Below are positions 29,108 to 38,771 of a DNA stretch of 64,000 nt, in pieces. Below the pieces are notes generated by a model. The model had not been told where the DNA came from and ran no database searches. It worked only from the letters and a program-made list of their open reading frames with translations. Positions within the stretch are counted from its first letter, which is position 1. Every line of letters starts with the position of its first letter. The DNA is from Winogradskyella epiphytica. Its GTDB lineage: Bacteria; Bacteroidota; Bacteroidia; Flavobacteriales; Flavobacteriaceae. A program made the translations under genes and the position numbers. Location of the stretch: positions 198,654-262,653 of the forward strand of contig NZ_QJTD01000002.1 of the NCBI RefSeq assembly GCF_003217215.1. Direction: 5' to 3'.

Positions 29108-29848
29108 TTATTTCTTAATTCGTATAGGTTTTAATTTTATTACACCTACAGCATCTAATATTTTGATAACCACATAAGTCATATCAATTTCGTACCATTT
29201 TACGCCAAAATTAGCTCTACTGGCATGTTTGTGATGGTTATTATGATAGCCTTCTCCCATCATTAAAAAATCGAATCGGAATAAGTTTTTACTCGTGTTT
29301 TTCATTTGATAATTGACATAGCCATAAATATGACCAAACCAATTTATAATTACACCGTGAATTGGAGCCATTAAAAATGTTATAGGTAATAACAACCATT
29401 GCCACCATGCGGTTACAAAAAACACAAAAAACAATACATAAAGAGACATCCAAAGTAATCTAGAAAAACGTGAGCCAGCAAATCGGTCGAATGATTTCCA
29501 CTGAGGAACATTTTTAGTAAAACGCGGATCAACATCAATTTTATCGGTATTTATATCTTGATAGATGGTTTTAGTCTTCCACATCATTGCAAACAAATTA
29601 GCATCGTAGGATGGTGAATGTGGATCTTTTTCGGTATCCGTATAAGCATGATGCATACGATGCATAATTCCGTAACCATAAGCACTCAAATAACTTGAGC
29701 CTTGAAATATCCATGTTAAGATAAATGTAATTCGTTCCATGGGTTTAGACATGGTAAATACTTGATGTGCCGCATAACGATGCAGAAAAAAAGATTGAAA
29801 AAATAAGCCTCCATACCAAAGTATCAGAACGAAGAGAATAATAACCAT
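29108..29848 (-). CDS. Membrane fatty acid (acyl-CoA-type delta-9) desaturase
   Basis: The 246-residue integral membrane di-iron enzyme has three histidine boxes: HRYAAH near residue 23, HRMHH near 64 and HNNHH near 205. Hydrophobic stretches at 1-20, 35-55 and 135-165 give the four-helix topology. It inserts a cis double bond into saturated acyl chains and so fluidises membranes in the cold. The short length is typical of bacterial stearoyl-CoA-desaturase-like proteins. It has its own good promoter and does not depend on the upstream Crp-like gene. Confidence 0.9.
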   Translation of the reverse strand: MVIILFVLILWYGGLFFQSFFLHRYAAHQVFTMSKPMERITFILTWIFQGSSYLSAYGYGIMHRMHHAYTDTEKDPHSPSYDANLFAMMWKTKTIYQDINTDKIDVDPRFTKNVPQWKSFDRFAGSRFSRLLWMSLYVLFFVFFVTAWWQWLLLPITFLMAPIHGVIINWFGHIYGYVNYQMKNTSKNLFRFDFLMMGEGYHNNHHKHASRANFGVKWYEIDMTYVVIKILDAVGVIKLKPIRIKK

Positions 29849-29861
29849 AATAATTTTTTTA

Positions 29862-29892
29862 CAAAGGTATATTGATGTTCAACTCGAAACAA
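29862..29892 (-). promoter_or_regulatory. Promoter of the desaturase gene
   Basis: On the minus strand TTG (29890-29892), a 20-base spacer and TACCTTTG (29862-29869) match the Bacteroidota consensus. It ends about 14 bases before the ATG, so the leader is very short. Confidence 0.7.
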
Positions 29893-30001
29893 TGAACCCA
29901 AATCAATTAAACTGCGGTTTAATTCTAAAAACAATACAAATAAGGAAGGCCTATCTTAATCAAATAGGGTAGTTTCATATCGAATCTAATAAAGAACACG
30001 T

Positions 30002-30571
30002 TTAGACCCGTTTTCTAATTCTACTTAAAGCTTGAGGCGTCACACCTATATAAGAGCTTATATATTTTAGTGGTATCACTTTTAAAAGCTCCGGACGCTC
30101 TTTAAATAATTTTAGATAACGCTCTTCAGCGGAGAGATTTAAGAGATTTTGTTCACGACTCGACTTTAATAAAAAGAGTCGCTCGGCCGTTAATCGACCT
30201 ATAAGATTTCCGATTTTTGTGGTATTATAAACATCCTGTAAGTCGTCGTAACTAATACTCAACAACACCGTGTCTGTTAGTGTCTGCAATTCATACGCAG
30301 AAGGTTTCTGAGTTAAAAAAGAATCATAAGCACTCACAAATTGATCTTTAAAGCTGAATCCGAAAGTAATTTCTTTCTCAGGATTATCTTTAGGAATAAA
30401 CAAACGAACCACTCCAGATTCAATAAAGGAAATATGGTTTTCAATCTCATTCAACTTTAAAAAGGTGGTTTTCTTTTTAATGATACGACGCTCTAATTTC
30501 GACGTGAAAAAATCCCAATCTGACTGAGATATTTCTGCTATTTGATCTAAGTGGGCTTTAATCTGCTCCAA
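30002..30571 (-). CDS. Crp/Fnr-family transcription regulator
   Basis: A cyclic-nucleotide-binding-like beta-roll (residues 20-110; ESGVVRLFIPKDNPEKEIT, FGFSFKDQFVSAYDSF) is joined to a C-terminal helix-turn-helix (ISSYIGVTPQALSRIRKRV). There is no N-terminal or central cysteine cluster for an Fe-S centre. The arginine-serine pair that binds cAMP in Crp is also not seen, so the signal is unknown. Such short 190-residue members are abundant in Flavobacteriaceae. It precedes the desaturase gene by about 150 bases in the same direction, but a separate promoter intervenes. A regulatory link is speculative. Confidence 0.85.
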   Translation of the reverse strand: MEQIKAHLDQIAEISQSDWDFFTSKLERRIIKKKTTFLKLNEIENHISFIESGVVRLFIPKDNPEKEITFGFSFKDQFVSAYDSFLTQKPSAYELQTLTDTVLLSISYDDLQDVYNTTKIGNLIGRLTAERLFLLKSSREQNLLNLSAEERYLKLFKERPELLKVIPLKYISSYIGVTPQALSRIRKRV

Positions 30572-30708
30572 TTTATTTTTCTTGATTGTTGAGATGACAA
30601 AGATAATGATTCAATTGAGCATTAGGAAAGATAAAAGCTTAACTGAACGAGATTATTCTCACTATTTAGATTAGTGGGTTTTATTACCTTTAAGCTCTAA
30701 AAGAGACT

Positions 30709-30716
30709 TATCTTTG
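30709..30716 (+). promoter_or_regulatory. -7 element for the tandem helicase genes
   Basis: TATCTTTG followed by C matches the TAnnTTTG consensus exactly, 16 bases before the ATG at 30733. No exact TTG was found at -33. Confidence 0.55.
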
Positions 30717-30732
30717 CAAAAAATATAATACT

Positions 30733-32073
30733 ATGCCAACACACTTTTCTGACTTAGGAATCAACGCACAAATTCAACAAAGCTTATCCGAGTTAAATAT
30801 TACAGAACCTACGGATATCCAGCGTAAAACGATACCTATTATCCTTAATCAAACAGAAGATGTTGTTGCCTTAGCCAAAACAGGAACTGGAAAAACAGCC
30901 ACTTTTGGCTTACCCTTATTGCAATTGATTGATGTGGAAGACGCTAGTGTTCAGGCTGTAATTCTTGCACCAACCCGTGAATTAGGACAACAAATCCATA
31001 GCAACCTCGTAGATTATTCAACACATAGTGCTGCCATTTCGATACAGGCGACTTTTGGAGGAAACCCAATTAAACCGCAAGTAGAAAGCTTAAAACAAAC
31101 GACACATATTATCATAGCCACACCAGGTCGATTAGTAGATTTAATTGAACGTGGCGCTGTTGATTTAAAATCTATAAAGTATTTGGTTTTAGATGAAGCC
31201 GATGAAATGGTCAGTGCTTTAAAAACCGATTTAGATCTAATCATTAAAGGACTTCCTAAGAAAAGAAGGACCTTGTTATTTACAGCTACAATGCCAGGTG
31301 CTATTAAGCAATTAATTCAAAACTACATGTCTAAACATGTGGTGCAAGTTGATGCTGATATGGAAACTGTTGGTCATCAAGGTATTGAGCATCAATATGT
31401 CGTTGTAGAACCTATTGAGAAATTAGAAGTTTTACTTCATTTCTTAAATTCAAGAGAAGGTGAACGCGGCATCATCTTTTGTAAAACCAAAGCAGCAGTT
31501 AATAAACTCGCCAAAAACTTAGCGATTAATAAGTTTTCTTCAGGCGCTCTTCATGGAAGTTTATCTCAAGGCATTCGAGATCGAATTATGGGGCAATTTA
31601 GAGAAGGGCATATTTCAATTCTTGTCGCTACAGACCTAGCTGCACGTGGAATTGATGTAAAAGACCTTTCCTACGTAGTAAACTACCATTTACCAGATAC
31701 TTATGATGCTTATGTACATAGGAGCGGAAGAACCGCAAGAGCAGGAGCAAAGGGACTTTCATTAACTATCCTACAACAAGAAGAAGTTGTTGATATTGCT
31801 GATTTTGAAGATGAATTAGGAATTGTGTTTAAAGAATATAAAAAGGCTGATGCTAAGAGTATTGAAGAAAATAACACCTTATTATGGGCCAAAAAAATAT
31901 TTAAAACCAAACCTAATCGTGAGGTTTCGGAAGAATTAAAAGGAAAAATAAAAACCATTTTTCATCACTTAACCAAAGAGGAATTGGTAGATAAAATACT
32001 TGCTAATTATTTAGTAGAAACGCAAAGTAGCTTGGCAAAATCTGAAACTTCGAAACCAAAGAAAAAGAAGTAA
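30733..32073 (+). CDS. DEAD-box RNA helicase
   Basis: Motifs in order: Q motif PTDIQRKTIPI; Walker A AKTGTGKT near residue 55; Ia PTRELG; Ib TPGRLVD; II DEAD near 154; III as TAT rather than SAT; IV IIFCKTKAAV; V RGIDV; and VI HRSGRTARAG near 332. The C-terminal 75 residues are charged, end in a Lys run and lack a recognised RNA-binding domain. It unwinds short RNA duplexes, probably in ribosome assembly or cold adaptation. The next helicase gene starts 2 bases after its stop codon, so the two are co-transcribed. Confidence 0.92.
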   Translation: MPTHFSDLGINAQIQQSLSELNITEPTDIQRKTIPIILNQTEDVVALAKTGTGKTATFGLPLLQLIDVEDASVQAVILAPTRELGQQIHSNLVDYSTHSAAISIQATFGGNPIKPQVESLKQTTHIIIATPGRLVDLIERGAVDLKSIKYLVLDEADEMVSALKTDLDLIIKGLPKKRRTLLFTATMPGAIKQLIQNYMSKHVVQVDADMETVGHQGIEHQYVVVEPIEKLEVLLHFLNSREGERGIIFCKTKAAVNKLAKNLAINKFSSGALHGSLSQGIRDRIMGQFREGHISILVATDLAARGIDVKDLSYVVNYHLPDTYDAYVHRSGRTARAGAKGLSLTILQQEEVVDIADFEDELGIVFKEYKKADAKSIEENNTLLWAKKIFKTKPNREVSEELKGKIKTIFHHLTKEELVDKILANYLVETQSSLAKSETSKPKKKK

Positions 32074-32075
32074 TT

Positions 32076-33386
32076 ATGGCAGAACTAATAAAGTCACAAG
32101 CAGAAATATTAGAAAAACTCAATATTTCGGAATTAAACCCCATGCAAAAGGAAGCTTTGGAAATTATTCCTAAGACGGAGAATACCATACTACTTTCACC
32201 TACTGGAACTGGGAAAACCTTGGCTTTCGCCTTACCGTTAATCGATAGTTTAGATCCGGAGTGTGAGCACATTCAAGCCTTAATCTTGGTACCATCTCGT
32301 GAGCTAGCTATTCAGATAGAGCAGGTAATTCGTTCCATGGGTTCAGGTTATAAAGTAAATGCGGTCTATGGAGGTAGAGCAATGTCTAAAGACAAGTTAG
32401 ATTTAAAACATGCACCTGCGATTTTAATTGGAACACCTGGTCGGGTTGATGACCATTTTGCAAACGAGCGATTTACTAAAGAAGCTATTAAAACTTTAAT
32501 TTTAGATGAATTTGACAAGTCCTTAGAGGTTGGGTTCGAATATGAAATGCGAGGCATCATCAAAGATTTAACCGCTTTAAATAAACGCATATTAACTTCT
32601 GCTACACAAGGGGTTAGTATTCCGGAATTTGTTGGAATGAAGAATCCAACTATCATTGATTATTCAGCCACCAAAGTTTCTAAATTGGAAATTAAAACGG
32701 TTATCTCACCGGATAAAAGTAAGCTGAGCACCTTATTAGAATTGCTTAATCACTTAGGCAATCAGCAAGGTATTGTGTTTTGTAATTTAAAAGATAGCAT
32801 TCAAACTGTAAGCGATTTTCTAAGAAAACATAAAATTGCACATGGTTGTTTCAACGGAGGGATGGAACAAAAAGATAGAGAACGTTCTTTAATCAAATTT
32901 AGAAATGGTACCTATCAATTATTAATTGCTACAGATTTAGCCGCAAGAGGTATTGATGTTCCTGAAATGGAGTTTATTATCCATTATGAATTACCGTTAC
33001 ATGAAGAGGAATTTATTCATAGAAATGGACGTACAGCAAGAGTTTCAGCCGAAGGTACCGCTTATGTACTTAAATGGAAAGATCAACGTTTACCCGAATT
33101 TATAGAAATGACTGACACTGCAGATATTTCTATAAAATCAGTAAAAAAACCAAGATATTGGGAAACTCTATTTATTTCTGGAGGTCGAAAAGATAAAATT
33201 TCAAAAGGAGATATTGCAGGATTATTCTTTAAACAAGGTGAATTAAACAAAGACCAATTGGGTATCATAGAATTGAAGTCTGATTGCGCTTTTGTTGCTG
33301 TACCGAGAGAATTGTCTGAAGATTTAGCGGCTAAACTTAATAATTCACGACTAAAGAAAAAGAAGGTAAGAGTCAGTGTTATCTAA
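32076..33386 (+). CDS. DbpA-type RNA helicase with a DEFD motif II
   Basis: The 436-residue SF2 helicase has Walker A SPTGTGKT near residue 41, Ia VPSREL, Ib TPGRVDD, motif III SAT, V RGIDV and VI HRNGRTARVS. Motif II reads DEFD (LILDEFDKSLEVGF) instead of DEAD, which keeps the catalytic acidic residues but changes the Ala. The last 75 residues (LFISGGRKDKISKGDIAG to KKKVRVSVI) form a DbpA RNA-binding domain, which in E. coli DbpA binds 23S rRNA hairpin 92. The likely role is 50S ribosome assembly, alongside its tandem neighbour. Confidence 0.9.
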   Translation: MAELIKSQAEILEKLNISELNPMQKEALEIIPKTENTILLSPTGTGKTLAFALPLIDSLDPECEHIQALILVPSRELAIQIEQVIRSMGSGYKVNAVYGGRAMSKDKLDLKHAPAILIGTPGRVDDHFANERFTKEAIKTLILDEFDKSLEVGFEYEMRGIIKDLTALNKRILTSATQGVSIPEFVGMKNPTIIDYSATKVSKLEIKTVISPDKSKLSTLLELLNHLGNQQGIVFCNLKDSIQTVSDFLRKHKIAHGCFNGGMEQKDRERSLIKFRNGTYQLLIATDLAARGIDVPEMEFIIHYELPLHEEEFIHRNGRTARVSAEGTAYVLKWKDQRLPEFIEMTDTADISIKSVKKPRYWETLFISGGRKDKISKGDIAGLFFKQGELNKDQLGIIELKSDCAFVAVPRELSEDLAAKLNNSRLKKKKVRVSVI

Positions 33387-33515
33387 TATTTGAAACAGTA
33401 TACGTCTTCTAAAAAAATTTCATTTACCGTAATTCAACCTGTTAAGAGGTTTTGCATAAATCTAAGATAGAAATGCGTCAATATGCATTATATTTACCTT
33501 AGGCTATACTTTAAT

Positions 33516-34361
33516 ATGCAAGCAATAAATGAATTATTAGATCGAGTTATTTTCAGGATGGGTGACTATTCGTTAAAATTATTAGCGATAGTTAATGTGC
33601 TCTTGATCATATTTATAACCCTAATCATCTTGTGGTTTATAAAAAAGATGCTCTTTAGACGATCTGAAATTGATGAGCATGAGAAAGGAAATATTCAAGC
33701 CATATATCAAATACTTCGATACATAGGATGGCTTATCGCGTTTGGATTAGCACTGGAAACCATGGGCATAAAAGTGACCTTACTACTTGCGGGTTCTGCC
33801 GCATTATTAGTAGGTATTGGTCTTGGACTACAACAGACTTTTAATGATGTTATTTCGGGTGTTATTTTGCTTACAGAACGCTCTATTAAAATAGGCGATG
33901 TTTTAGAAATCGATGATGATGTTGTTAAAATTCAAACAATAGGCATTCGCACGTCCAAAGGACTTAATACAGACAATATTTCAATTATAATCCCTAATTC
34001 TCTTATTACAACGAGCAAAGTAATTAATTGGAGTCATCAATCAGATAAAACACGATTTAGGATAGATGTTGGTGTAGCCTATGGAAGTGATGTCGACAAA
34101 GTGATAAAAATACTTGAAGAAAGTGCCAATGAGCACCCTGAGGTTTATGAGCGCGAATTAGCGGAAGGTAGAATCATGGGGTTTGGCCCATCGTCAATTG
34201 ATTTTCAATTATTATTCTTTAGTAAAAACACCTTCAGAATTGGTTCAGTAAAAAGTGATATTAGACGTATTATTCTTCGAAAATTTAATGAAAATAATAT
34301 AGTAATTTCTTTCCCTCAATTAGATGTTCATTTAAAATCAACTAGTAAAAGCCTTCCATGA
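33516..34361 (+). CDS. MscS-family mechanosensitive channel, second paralogue
   Basis: I choose ATG 33516 over 33483 because it gives the usual short N-terminus ahead of the first TM helix (LLAIVNVLLIIFITLIILWF). A second TM (IGWLIAFGLALETMG) and the pore helix (VTLLLAGSAALLVGIGLGL with QQTFNDVISGVIL, read in pieces) follow. The MscS beta-domain has SIKIGDVLEI and IIIPNSLITTSKV. At about 281 residues it is close to E. coli MscS. It differs in the pore sequence from the copy at 24579, so gating thresholds may differ. No operon partner is evident. Confidence 0.88.
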   Translation: MQAINELLDRVIFRMGDYSLKLLAIVNVLLIIFITLIILWFIKKMLFRRSEIDEHEKGNIQAIYQILRYIGWLIAFGLALETMGIKVTLLLAGSAALLVGIGLGLQQTFNDVISGVILLTERSIKIGDVLEIDDDVVKIQTIGIRTSKGLNTDNISIIIPNSLITTSKVINWSHQSDKTRFRIDVGVAYGSDVDKVIKILEESANEHPEVYERELAEGRIMGFGPSSIDFQLLFFSKNTFRIGSVKSDIRRIILRKFNENNIVISFPQLDVHLKSTSKSLP

Positions 34362-34426
34362 ACTAGGATTGAAGCCGTTTGTACACAGAACTTTCATCGA
34401 ACTAATCATTCGTCGATCGGTATTCT

Positions 34427-35170
34427 TTAATTTAACAACAACGGCTCTAGCACCTCCCAAACCGTATTAGCTACGATTCTATGACCTTCAGCTGTAGGGT
34501 GAATACCATCGTTTTGATTGAGCGCCGCAATTCCACCGACATCTTTCAATATAAATGGTATAAATTCTAAGTTGTTTTCTTTGGCTAAGTCTGAAAAGAG
34601 TTGTCGGAACTCATCTGTATATTCTTTACCCATATTTGGTGGCAATTCCATACCAGCAAGAATAATCGTTGTTTCTGGACTTTTTTCTTTAACGGTGTTT
34701 ATGATAGACTGTAAGTTAGCACGTGTTTCTGCAAGTTGTACACCTCGTAAACCATCGTTCGCCCCAAGTTCTAATAAAAATATATCGATATCTTGATTTA
34801 AAATCCAATCGATTCTCCCTTTTCCACCCGCAGTAGTTTCTCCACTTAAACCAGAGTTAACAACCGTATAATTTAAATTTAACGAATCAATTTTTTCTTG
34901 TAAAACCGCTGGGTAGGCATCTTTATTATCATCCAAGCCATAACCTGCTGTAATACTGTCGCCAAAACATAAAATAGTTTTAGTTTGGTCTTTAGCTATA
35001 GTTGTTTCTTCAGTTTGGTTTTCAGTTTCCACATTTGTCTTTTTTTCCGTCTTATCATTTCCGCAAGACAGTGCTGCAAAGGCTAGAATAAAATAACAAA
35101 ACTTTATGAGTATAGCACTTGCTGATTTTGGTAAAATTGAATGTATTTGGTTATTTTGAGCCTTAGACAT
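34427..35170 (-). CDS. tesA: TesA-like SGNH/GDSL arylesterase lipoprotein
   Basis: The start at ATG 35170 gives a lipoprotein signal ending LAFAALSC (Cys36). A Thr/Glu-rich linker follows, then the SGNH hydrolase domain: block I GDSITAGYG, block III GANDGLRG and block V DGIHPTAEGH, which supply Ser, Asn and the Asp/His pair. It hydrolyses short acyl or aryl esters or thioesters at the cell envelope. It is divergent from a YbbA/YbbP-type transporter with only 26 bases between the start codons. The same tesA|ybbA-ybbP arrangement is known in E. coli. Confidence 0.88.
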   Translation of the reverse strand: MSKAQNNQIHSILPKSASAILIKFCYFILAFAALSCGNDKTEKKTNVETENQTEETTIAKDQTKTILCFGDSITAGYGLDDNKDAYPAVLQEKIDSLNLNYTVVNSGLSGETTAGGKGRIDWILNQDIDIFLLELGANDGLRGVQLAETRANLQSIINTVKEKSPETTIILAGMELPPNMGKEYTDEFRQLFSDLAKENNLEFIPFILKDVGGIAALNQNDGIHPTAEGHRIVANTVWEVLEPLLLN

Positions 35171-35196
35171 AAATGGTCTTCTTAAATTTAAATTAT

Positions 35197-35886
35197 ATGC
35201 CAAAGATATTAAAGATTACTGGGCTAGAAAAGACATATACTAGCGGTAATAAACAATTAACGGTTTTACAAGACATTAACTTCGAAGTAGAAAAAGGACA
35301 AACTTTTTCTATTGTAGGGCCTTCGGGATCTGGTAAAACGACTTTATTAGGACTCTGTGCAGGTCTAGATGAACCCAATGCAGGTCGTGTAGAATTATGT
35401 GGGGAAGATTTAAGTGGATTAAATGAAGACCAACGCGCCCAATTACGAAATAAGGAAGTGGGATTTATATTTCAAAACTTCCAGTTACTTCCAACCCTTA
35501 CAGCTCTTGAAAACGTGAGTGTTCCTTTAGAACTACAAGGGGCTAAGGACGCCGTTAAAACAAGTATGGCTTTATTGGAAAAAGTAGGACTAGGGAATCG
35601 GTTTCATCATTATCCATCACAACTTTCAGGAGGTGAGCAACAACGTGTGGCATTAGCTCGTGCCTTTGCAAATGCACCTTCCATACTGTTTGCAGATGAA
35701 CCTACAGGAAATTTAGATGAAGAAACAGGGGAGAAGGTCATTCAGCTTTTATTTGAACTGAATAAAGAAGCTGGTACCACATTAGTGATTATAACTCACG
35801 ATTTAGATTTAGCGAACCGCACTCAACAAATCCTGCGTTTAAAAGGCGGACGAATTTTAACCAACGAACCTACTGAGGTACTGTAA
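35197..35886 (+). CDS. ABC transporter ATP-binding protein, YbbA/LolD-type
   Basis: ATG 35197 ([14 protein letters not shown]) is preferred over 35173. Walker A GPSGSGKT is near residue 40, the Q-loop lies in [15 protein letters not shown], the signature is LSGGEQQRV near 140, and Walker B is [16 protein letters not shown]. The closing [10 protein letters not shown] holds the switch His. The family powers MacB/LolCDE/YbbAP-like permeases that handle lipoproteins or expel hydrophobic compounds. The permease gene starts 16 bases downstream. Confidence 0.93.
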   Translation: MPKILKITGLEKTYTSGNKQLTVLQDINFEVEKGQTFSIVGPSGSGKTTLLGLCAGLDEPNAGRVELCGEDLSGLNEDQRAQLRNKEVGFIFQNFQLLPTLTALENVSVPLELQGAKDAVKTSMALLEKVGLGNRFHHYPSQLSGGEQQRVALARAFANAPSILFADEPTGNLDEETGEKVIQLLFELNKEAGTTLVIITHDLDLANRTQQILRLKGGRILTNEPTEVL

Positions 35887-35902
35887 TTCTTGACTACACA
35901 TT

Positions 35903-38428
35903 ATGAATAGAAATACAACTTGGTTATTTAAAATGGCCTGGCGTGATGCCAAAGCAAGTAGGGTACGATTGCTGTTGTTTATGGCCTCAATCATCTTAGG
36001 TATCGCTGCAGTGGTATCCATACAACTATTTAGCGCCAACCTTAAAGACAATATCAAATTACAATCTAAAGCCTTAATGGGTGCCGATTTTATTATTGAT
36101 ACCAGACAAGCACCAACAGCTCGTGCACAAGCTATAATTGACTCGCTAGTGCCGGATGCTTCAGAAGTAAATTTTGTGTCCATGGTTGCTTTTCCTAAAA
36201 ATGGAGGCACCAAATTGGTGAAGGTACGAGGTCTTGAAGGGGACTTTCCTTTTTATGGAAAAATGGATACACAACCTTCCTCAGCTGCAAGTACTTACCA
36301 AGGGTTAAATGGAGCATTAGTTGATGCTACTTTAATGCTTCAATTTAATGTAAAACCTGGAGATTCTATAAAAGTAGGAGAGCTTACAATTCCAATATTA
36401 GGAGCCCTAAAAGCCATTCCTGGAAGTACGGCAATTTCAACATCCGTGGCACCACCAATTGTGATACCGCTCCAACTTATTGAGGAAACAGGATTGCTAC
36501 AGTTTGGCAGTCGTAAAGAATATCAATACTTCTATAAAACGGAAGAAAGCTTAGATTTAGAATTATTAGAAAAGCAATTACAACCTGAATTAGAACTTGA
36601 AAATGCGGACTTAGATACACATACAAGCACGAGTAGACGTTTGGGCCGTAGATATGATAATGTTGCTAAGTTTCTTAATCTAGCTGCTTTTATCGCTTTA
36701 TTACTAGGCTGTATTGGTATTGCAAGCTCGGTTCATATTTATATTAAAGAAAAACTAAGTGCCATTGCTGTCTTAAAATGTTTAGGGGCTTCACGCCTGC
36801 AAAGTTTCTTAATTTTCCTGATTCAAATTGCAGGAATTGGTATTGTTGGAGGCTTAATTGGGGCTTTGATTGGCATAGGCGTACAAGAATTATTTCCATA
36901 TTTTTTAAAGGACTTTTTGCCATTTTCAGTTGAAATTTCTATTTCGGCTCAACCAATAATTATCGGGGTGTTCCTAGGACTGTTTATGTCCGTTCTATTT
37001 GCTTTACTTCCTTTGCTTAGAACCTGGTATGTATCGCCATTAGAAGTCTTACGAGTTGATGAACAAGCCACTCAAGAGCCTTTAAAAGTACGAATAGTAG
37101 TGTTCTCAGCTATTTTAGCATTTCTAGTCTTGTTTTCGTTCTGGCTGTTGAATGACATCCTTTACGCTTTCGGATTTGTACTAGCAACATTAATCACTTT
37201 TGCCGTTTTAGCAGGTATTGCTTTGTTAAGTATAAATGGAATTAGAAAGTTTTTCCCGAAAAACTGGAGTTTTACAACTAGACAGAGTTTGTTGAATTTA
37301 TTTAGACCAAACAATCAAACCGTTGTTCTGGTGGTTGCTATTGGTTTAGGAACATTTTTAATAAGCACTTTGTATTTTACCAAAGGTATTCTCTTAGCTA
37401 AAACAGAGATTGAGCAAAGTTCCGATAATGCCAATATCATTATTTTAGATGTGCAATCGGAACAACGAGAAGCCGTAGAAGAACAAATTAGATCTAATGG
37501 TTTACCAATTGTTTCCAACATTCCTTTGGTAACCATGCGAATGCATAAAATTAAAGGCAATTTGGTGAACGAATTACGACAAGATTCTACCAATCAAATT
37601 CGTCGATGGATTTTAAATCACGAGTTTAGAACGACCTATCGTGATTCGCTTATTAATTCTGAAGAAATTGAGGAAGGCACATGGACAGCTCAATTAAAAC
37701 CTAATGAACCCATTGTTATTTCGATATCAGACAATCTAGCAAAAGATGCTCAAATCGGCATAGGAGATGAATTGGTATTTAACGTCCAAGGCGTTTTAAT
37801 GGAAACTACGGTTGGTAGCATTAGAACCGTCGATTGGAGTCAATTACAACCTAATTTCACCATAGTGTTCCCAAAAGGAGTATTAGAACAAGCACCACAA
37901 TTCAATGTGATTTCAACCAGAGTAAAAGATGAGGCAAGTTCCGCGGCGTTACAACGGGATTTGGTGTCAAAATTTCCAAATGTGTCAATTATCGATTTAC
38001 GACAGGTGTACACCATTGTTGAAGACATTTTAGACAAGGTGTCTTGGGTGATTAATTTTATGGCTTTCTTCAGTATTATTACAGGAATTATTGTTTTAAT
38101 AGGGTCTGTACGCACGAGTAAATACCAACGCATAAAAGAAAGCGTGTTATTGAGAACACTCGGTGCTAAGAATACGCAGATTTTACAAATCTCAGCATTT
38201 GAATACCTATTCCTTGGTTTACTTGGTAGTTTAGTAGGTATTTTGTTAGCTTTATTAGGCAGCTTAAGTTTAGCGCTCTTGGTATTTAAAGAGCCTTTTG
38301 TACCTTCGGGCATTCCGTTTTTGGTGTTCTTACCAGGAATAACGGTATTGGTCTTAGCGATAGGTTTATCTAATATAAGAACCGTATTAAACAGTTCACC
38401 TTTAGAAGTATTGCGAAGAGGTGTTTGA
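35903..38428 (+). CDS. YbbP-type ABC transporter permease with two FtsX domains
   Basis: The 841-residue protein has an N-terminal TM helix (LLLFMASIILGIAAVVSIQLF), a periplasmic MacB-like domain and an FtsX block of three or four TMs around residues 250-370. More TMs lie around 400-445, with a second core around 465-490, a second periplasmic domain, and a C-terminal FtsX block (700-830). It ends SPLEVLRRGV; SPLEVLR also closes the first FtsX block. This duplicated arrangement is the YbbP family, which partners YbbA. The substrate is unknown; coupling to the divergent TesA-like esterase is suggested by gene context only. Confidence 0.9.
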   Translation: MNRNTTWLFKMAWRDAKASRVRLLLFMASIILGIAAVVSIQLFSANLKDNIKLQSKALMGADFIIDTRQAPTARAQAIIDSLVPDASEVNFVSMVAFPKNGGTKLVKVRGLEGDFPFYGKMDTQPSSAASTYQGLNGALVDATLMLQFNVKPGDSIKVGELTIPILGALKAIPGSTAISTSVAPPIVIPLQLIEETGLLQFGSRKEYQYFYKTEESLDLELLEKQLQPELELENADLDTHTSTSRRLGRRYDNVAKFLNLAAFIALLLGCIGIASSVHIYIKEKLSAIAVLKCLGASRLQSFLIFLIQIAGIGIVGGLIGALIGIGVQELFPYFLKDFLPFSVEISISAQPIIIGVFLGLFMSVLFALLPLLRTWYVSPLEVLRVDEQATQEPLKVRIVVFSAILAFLVLFSFWLLNDILYAFGFVLATLITFAVLAGIALLSINGIRKFFPKNWSFTTRQSLLNLFRPNNQTVVLVVAIGLGTFLISTLYFTKGILLAKTEIEQSSDNANIIILDVQSEQREAVEEQIRSNGLPIVSNIPLVTMRMHKIKGNLVNELRQDSTNQIRRWILNHEFRTTYRDSLINSEEIEEGTWTAQLKPNEPIVISISDNLAKDAQIGIGDELVFNVQGVLMETTVGSIRTVDWSQLQPNFTIVFPKGVLEQAPQFNVISTRVKDEASSAALQRDLVSKFPNVSIIDLRQVYTIVEDILDKVSWVINFMAFFSIITGIIVLIGSVRTSKYQRIKESVLLRTLGAKNTQILQISAFEYLFLGLLGSLVGILLALLGSLSLALLVFKEPFVPSGIPFLVFLPGITVLVLAIGLSNIRTVLNSSPLEVLRRGV

Positions 38429-38494
38429 TTTTTAGCGAGGACTTGGTTAATTTTTTTCGTATCTTGAGTAATAGAAACCAGTTAAAAAACGAAA

Positions 38495-38674
38495 ATGCTA
38501 CTACATACACTTTATTTATTAAGCTTACAATCACCTACAGGAACGCCAAACCCTGGCAGTAATGCGCCTTTAGACTTTACAAGTCCATTTGATATCATCG
38601 TCTTTATAATTCTTCCCATATTGCTTATTTTCTTTTATTTTATGTGGAGAAAGCAGAGAAGAAATGATGACTAA
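38495..38674 (+). CDS. Small single-pass membrane protein (59 residues)
   Basis: An ATG at 38495 opens a 59-residue frame. It starts with a short hydrophobic segment (MLLHTLYLLSLQ), then a Pro/Gly/Asn-rich linker (SPTGTPNPGSNAPLDF). A strong TM helix (IIVFIILPILLIFFYFMW) and a basic tail (RKQRRNDD) follow. The TM followed by a positive tail fits the positive-inside rule with an outside linker. I recall similar short frames with a SPFDIIVFIILP-like stretch in related genomes, but I cannot confirm this here. It lies 66 bases after the ybbP-like gene and could be part of that unit. Confidence 0.65.
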   Translation: MLLHTLYLLSLQSPTGTPNPGSNAPLDFTSPFDIIVFIILPILLIFFYFMWRKQRRNDD

Positions 38675-38771
38675 TATCATAAAACAGTAGTTAATAAGAT
38701 GAATTAAGAAAATCGCTCTTAAAACCTATCAAAAAATTAACGATAACAGGTATATAAAATAATGCTCTGAA

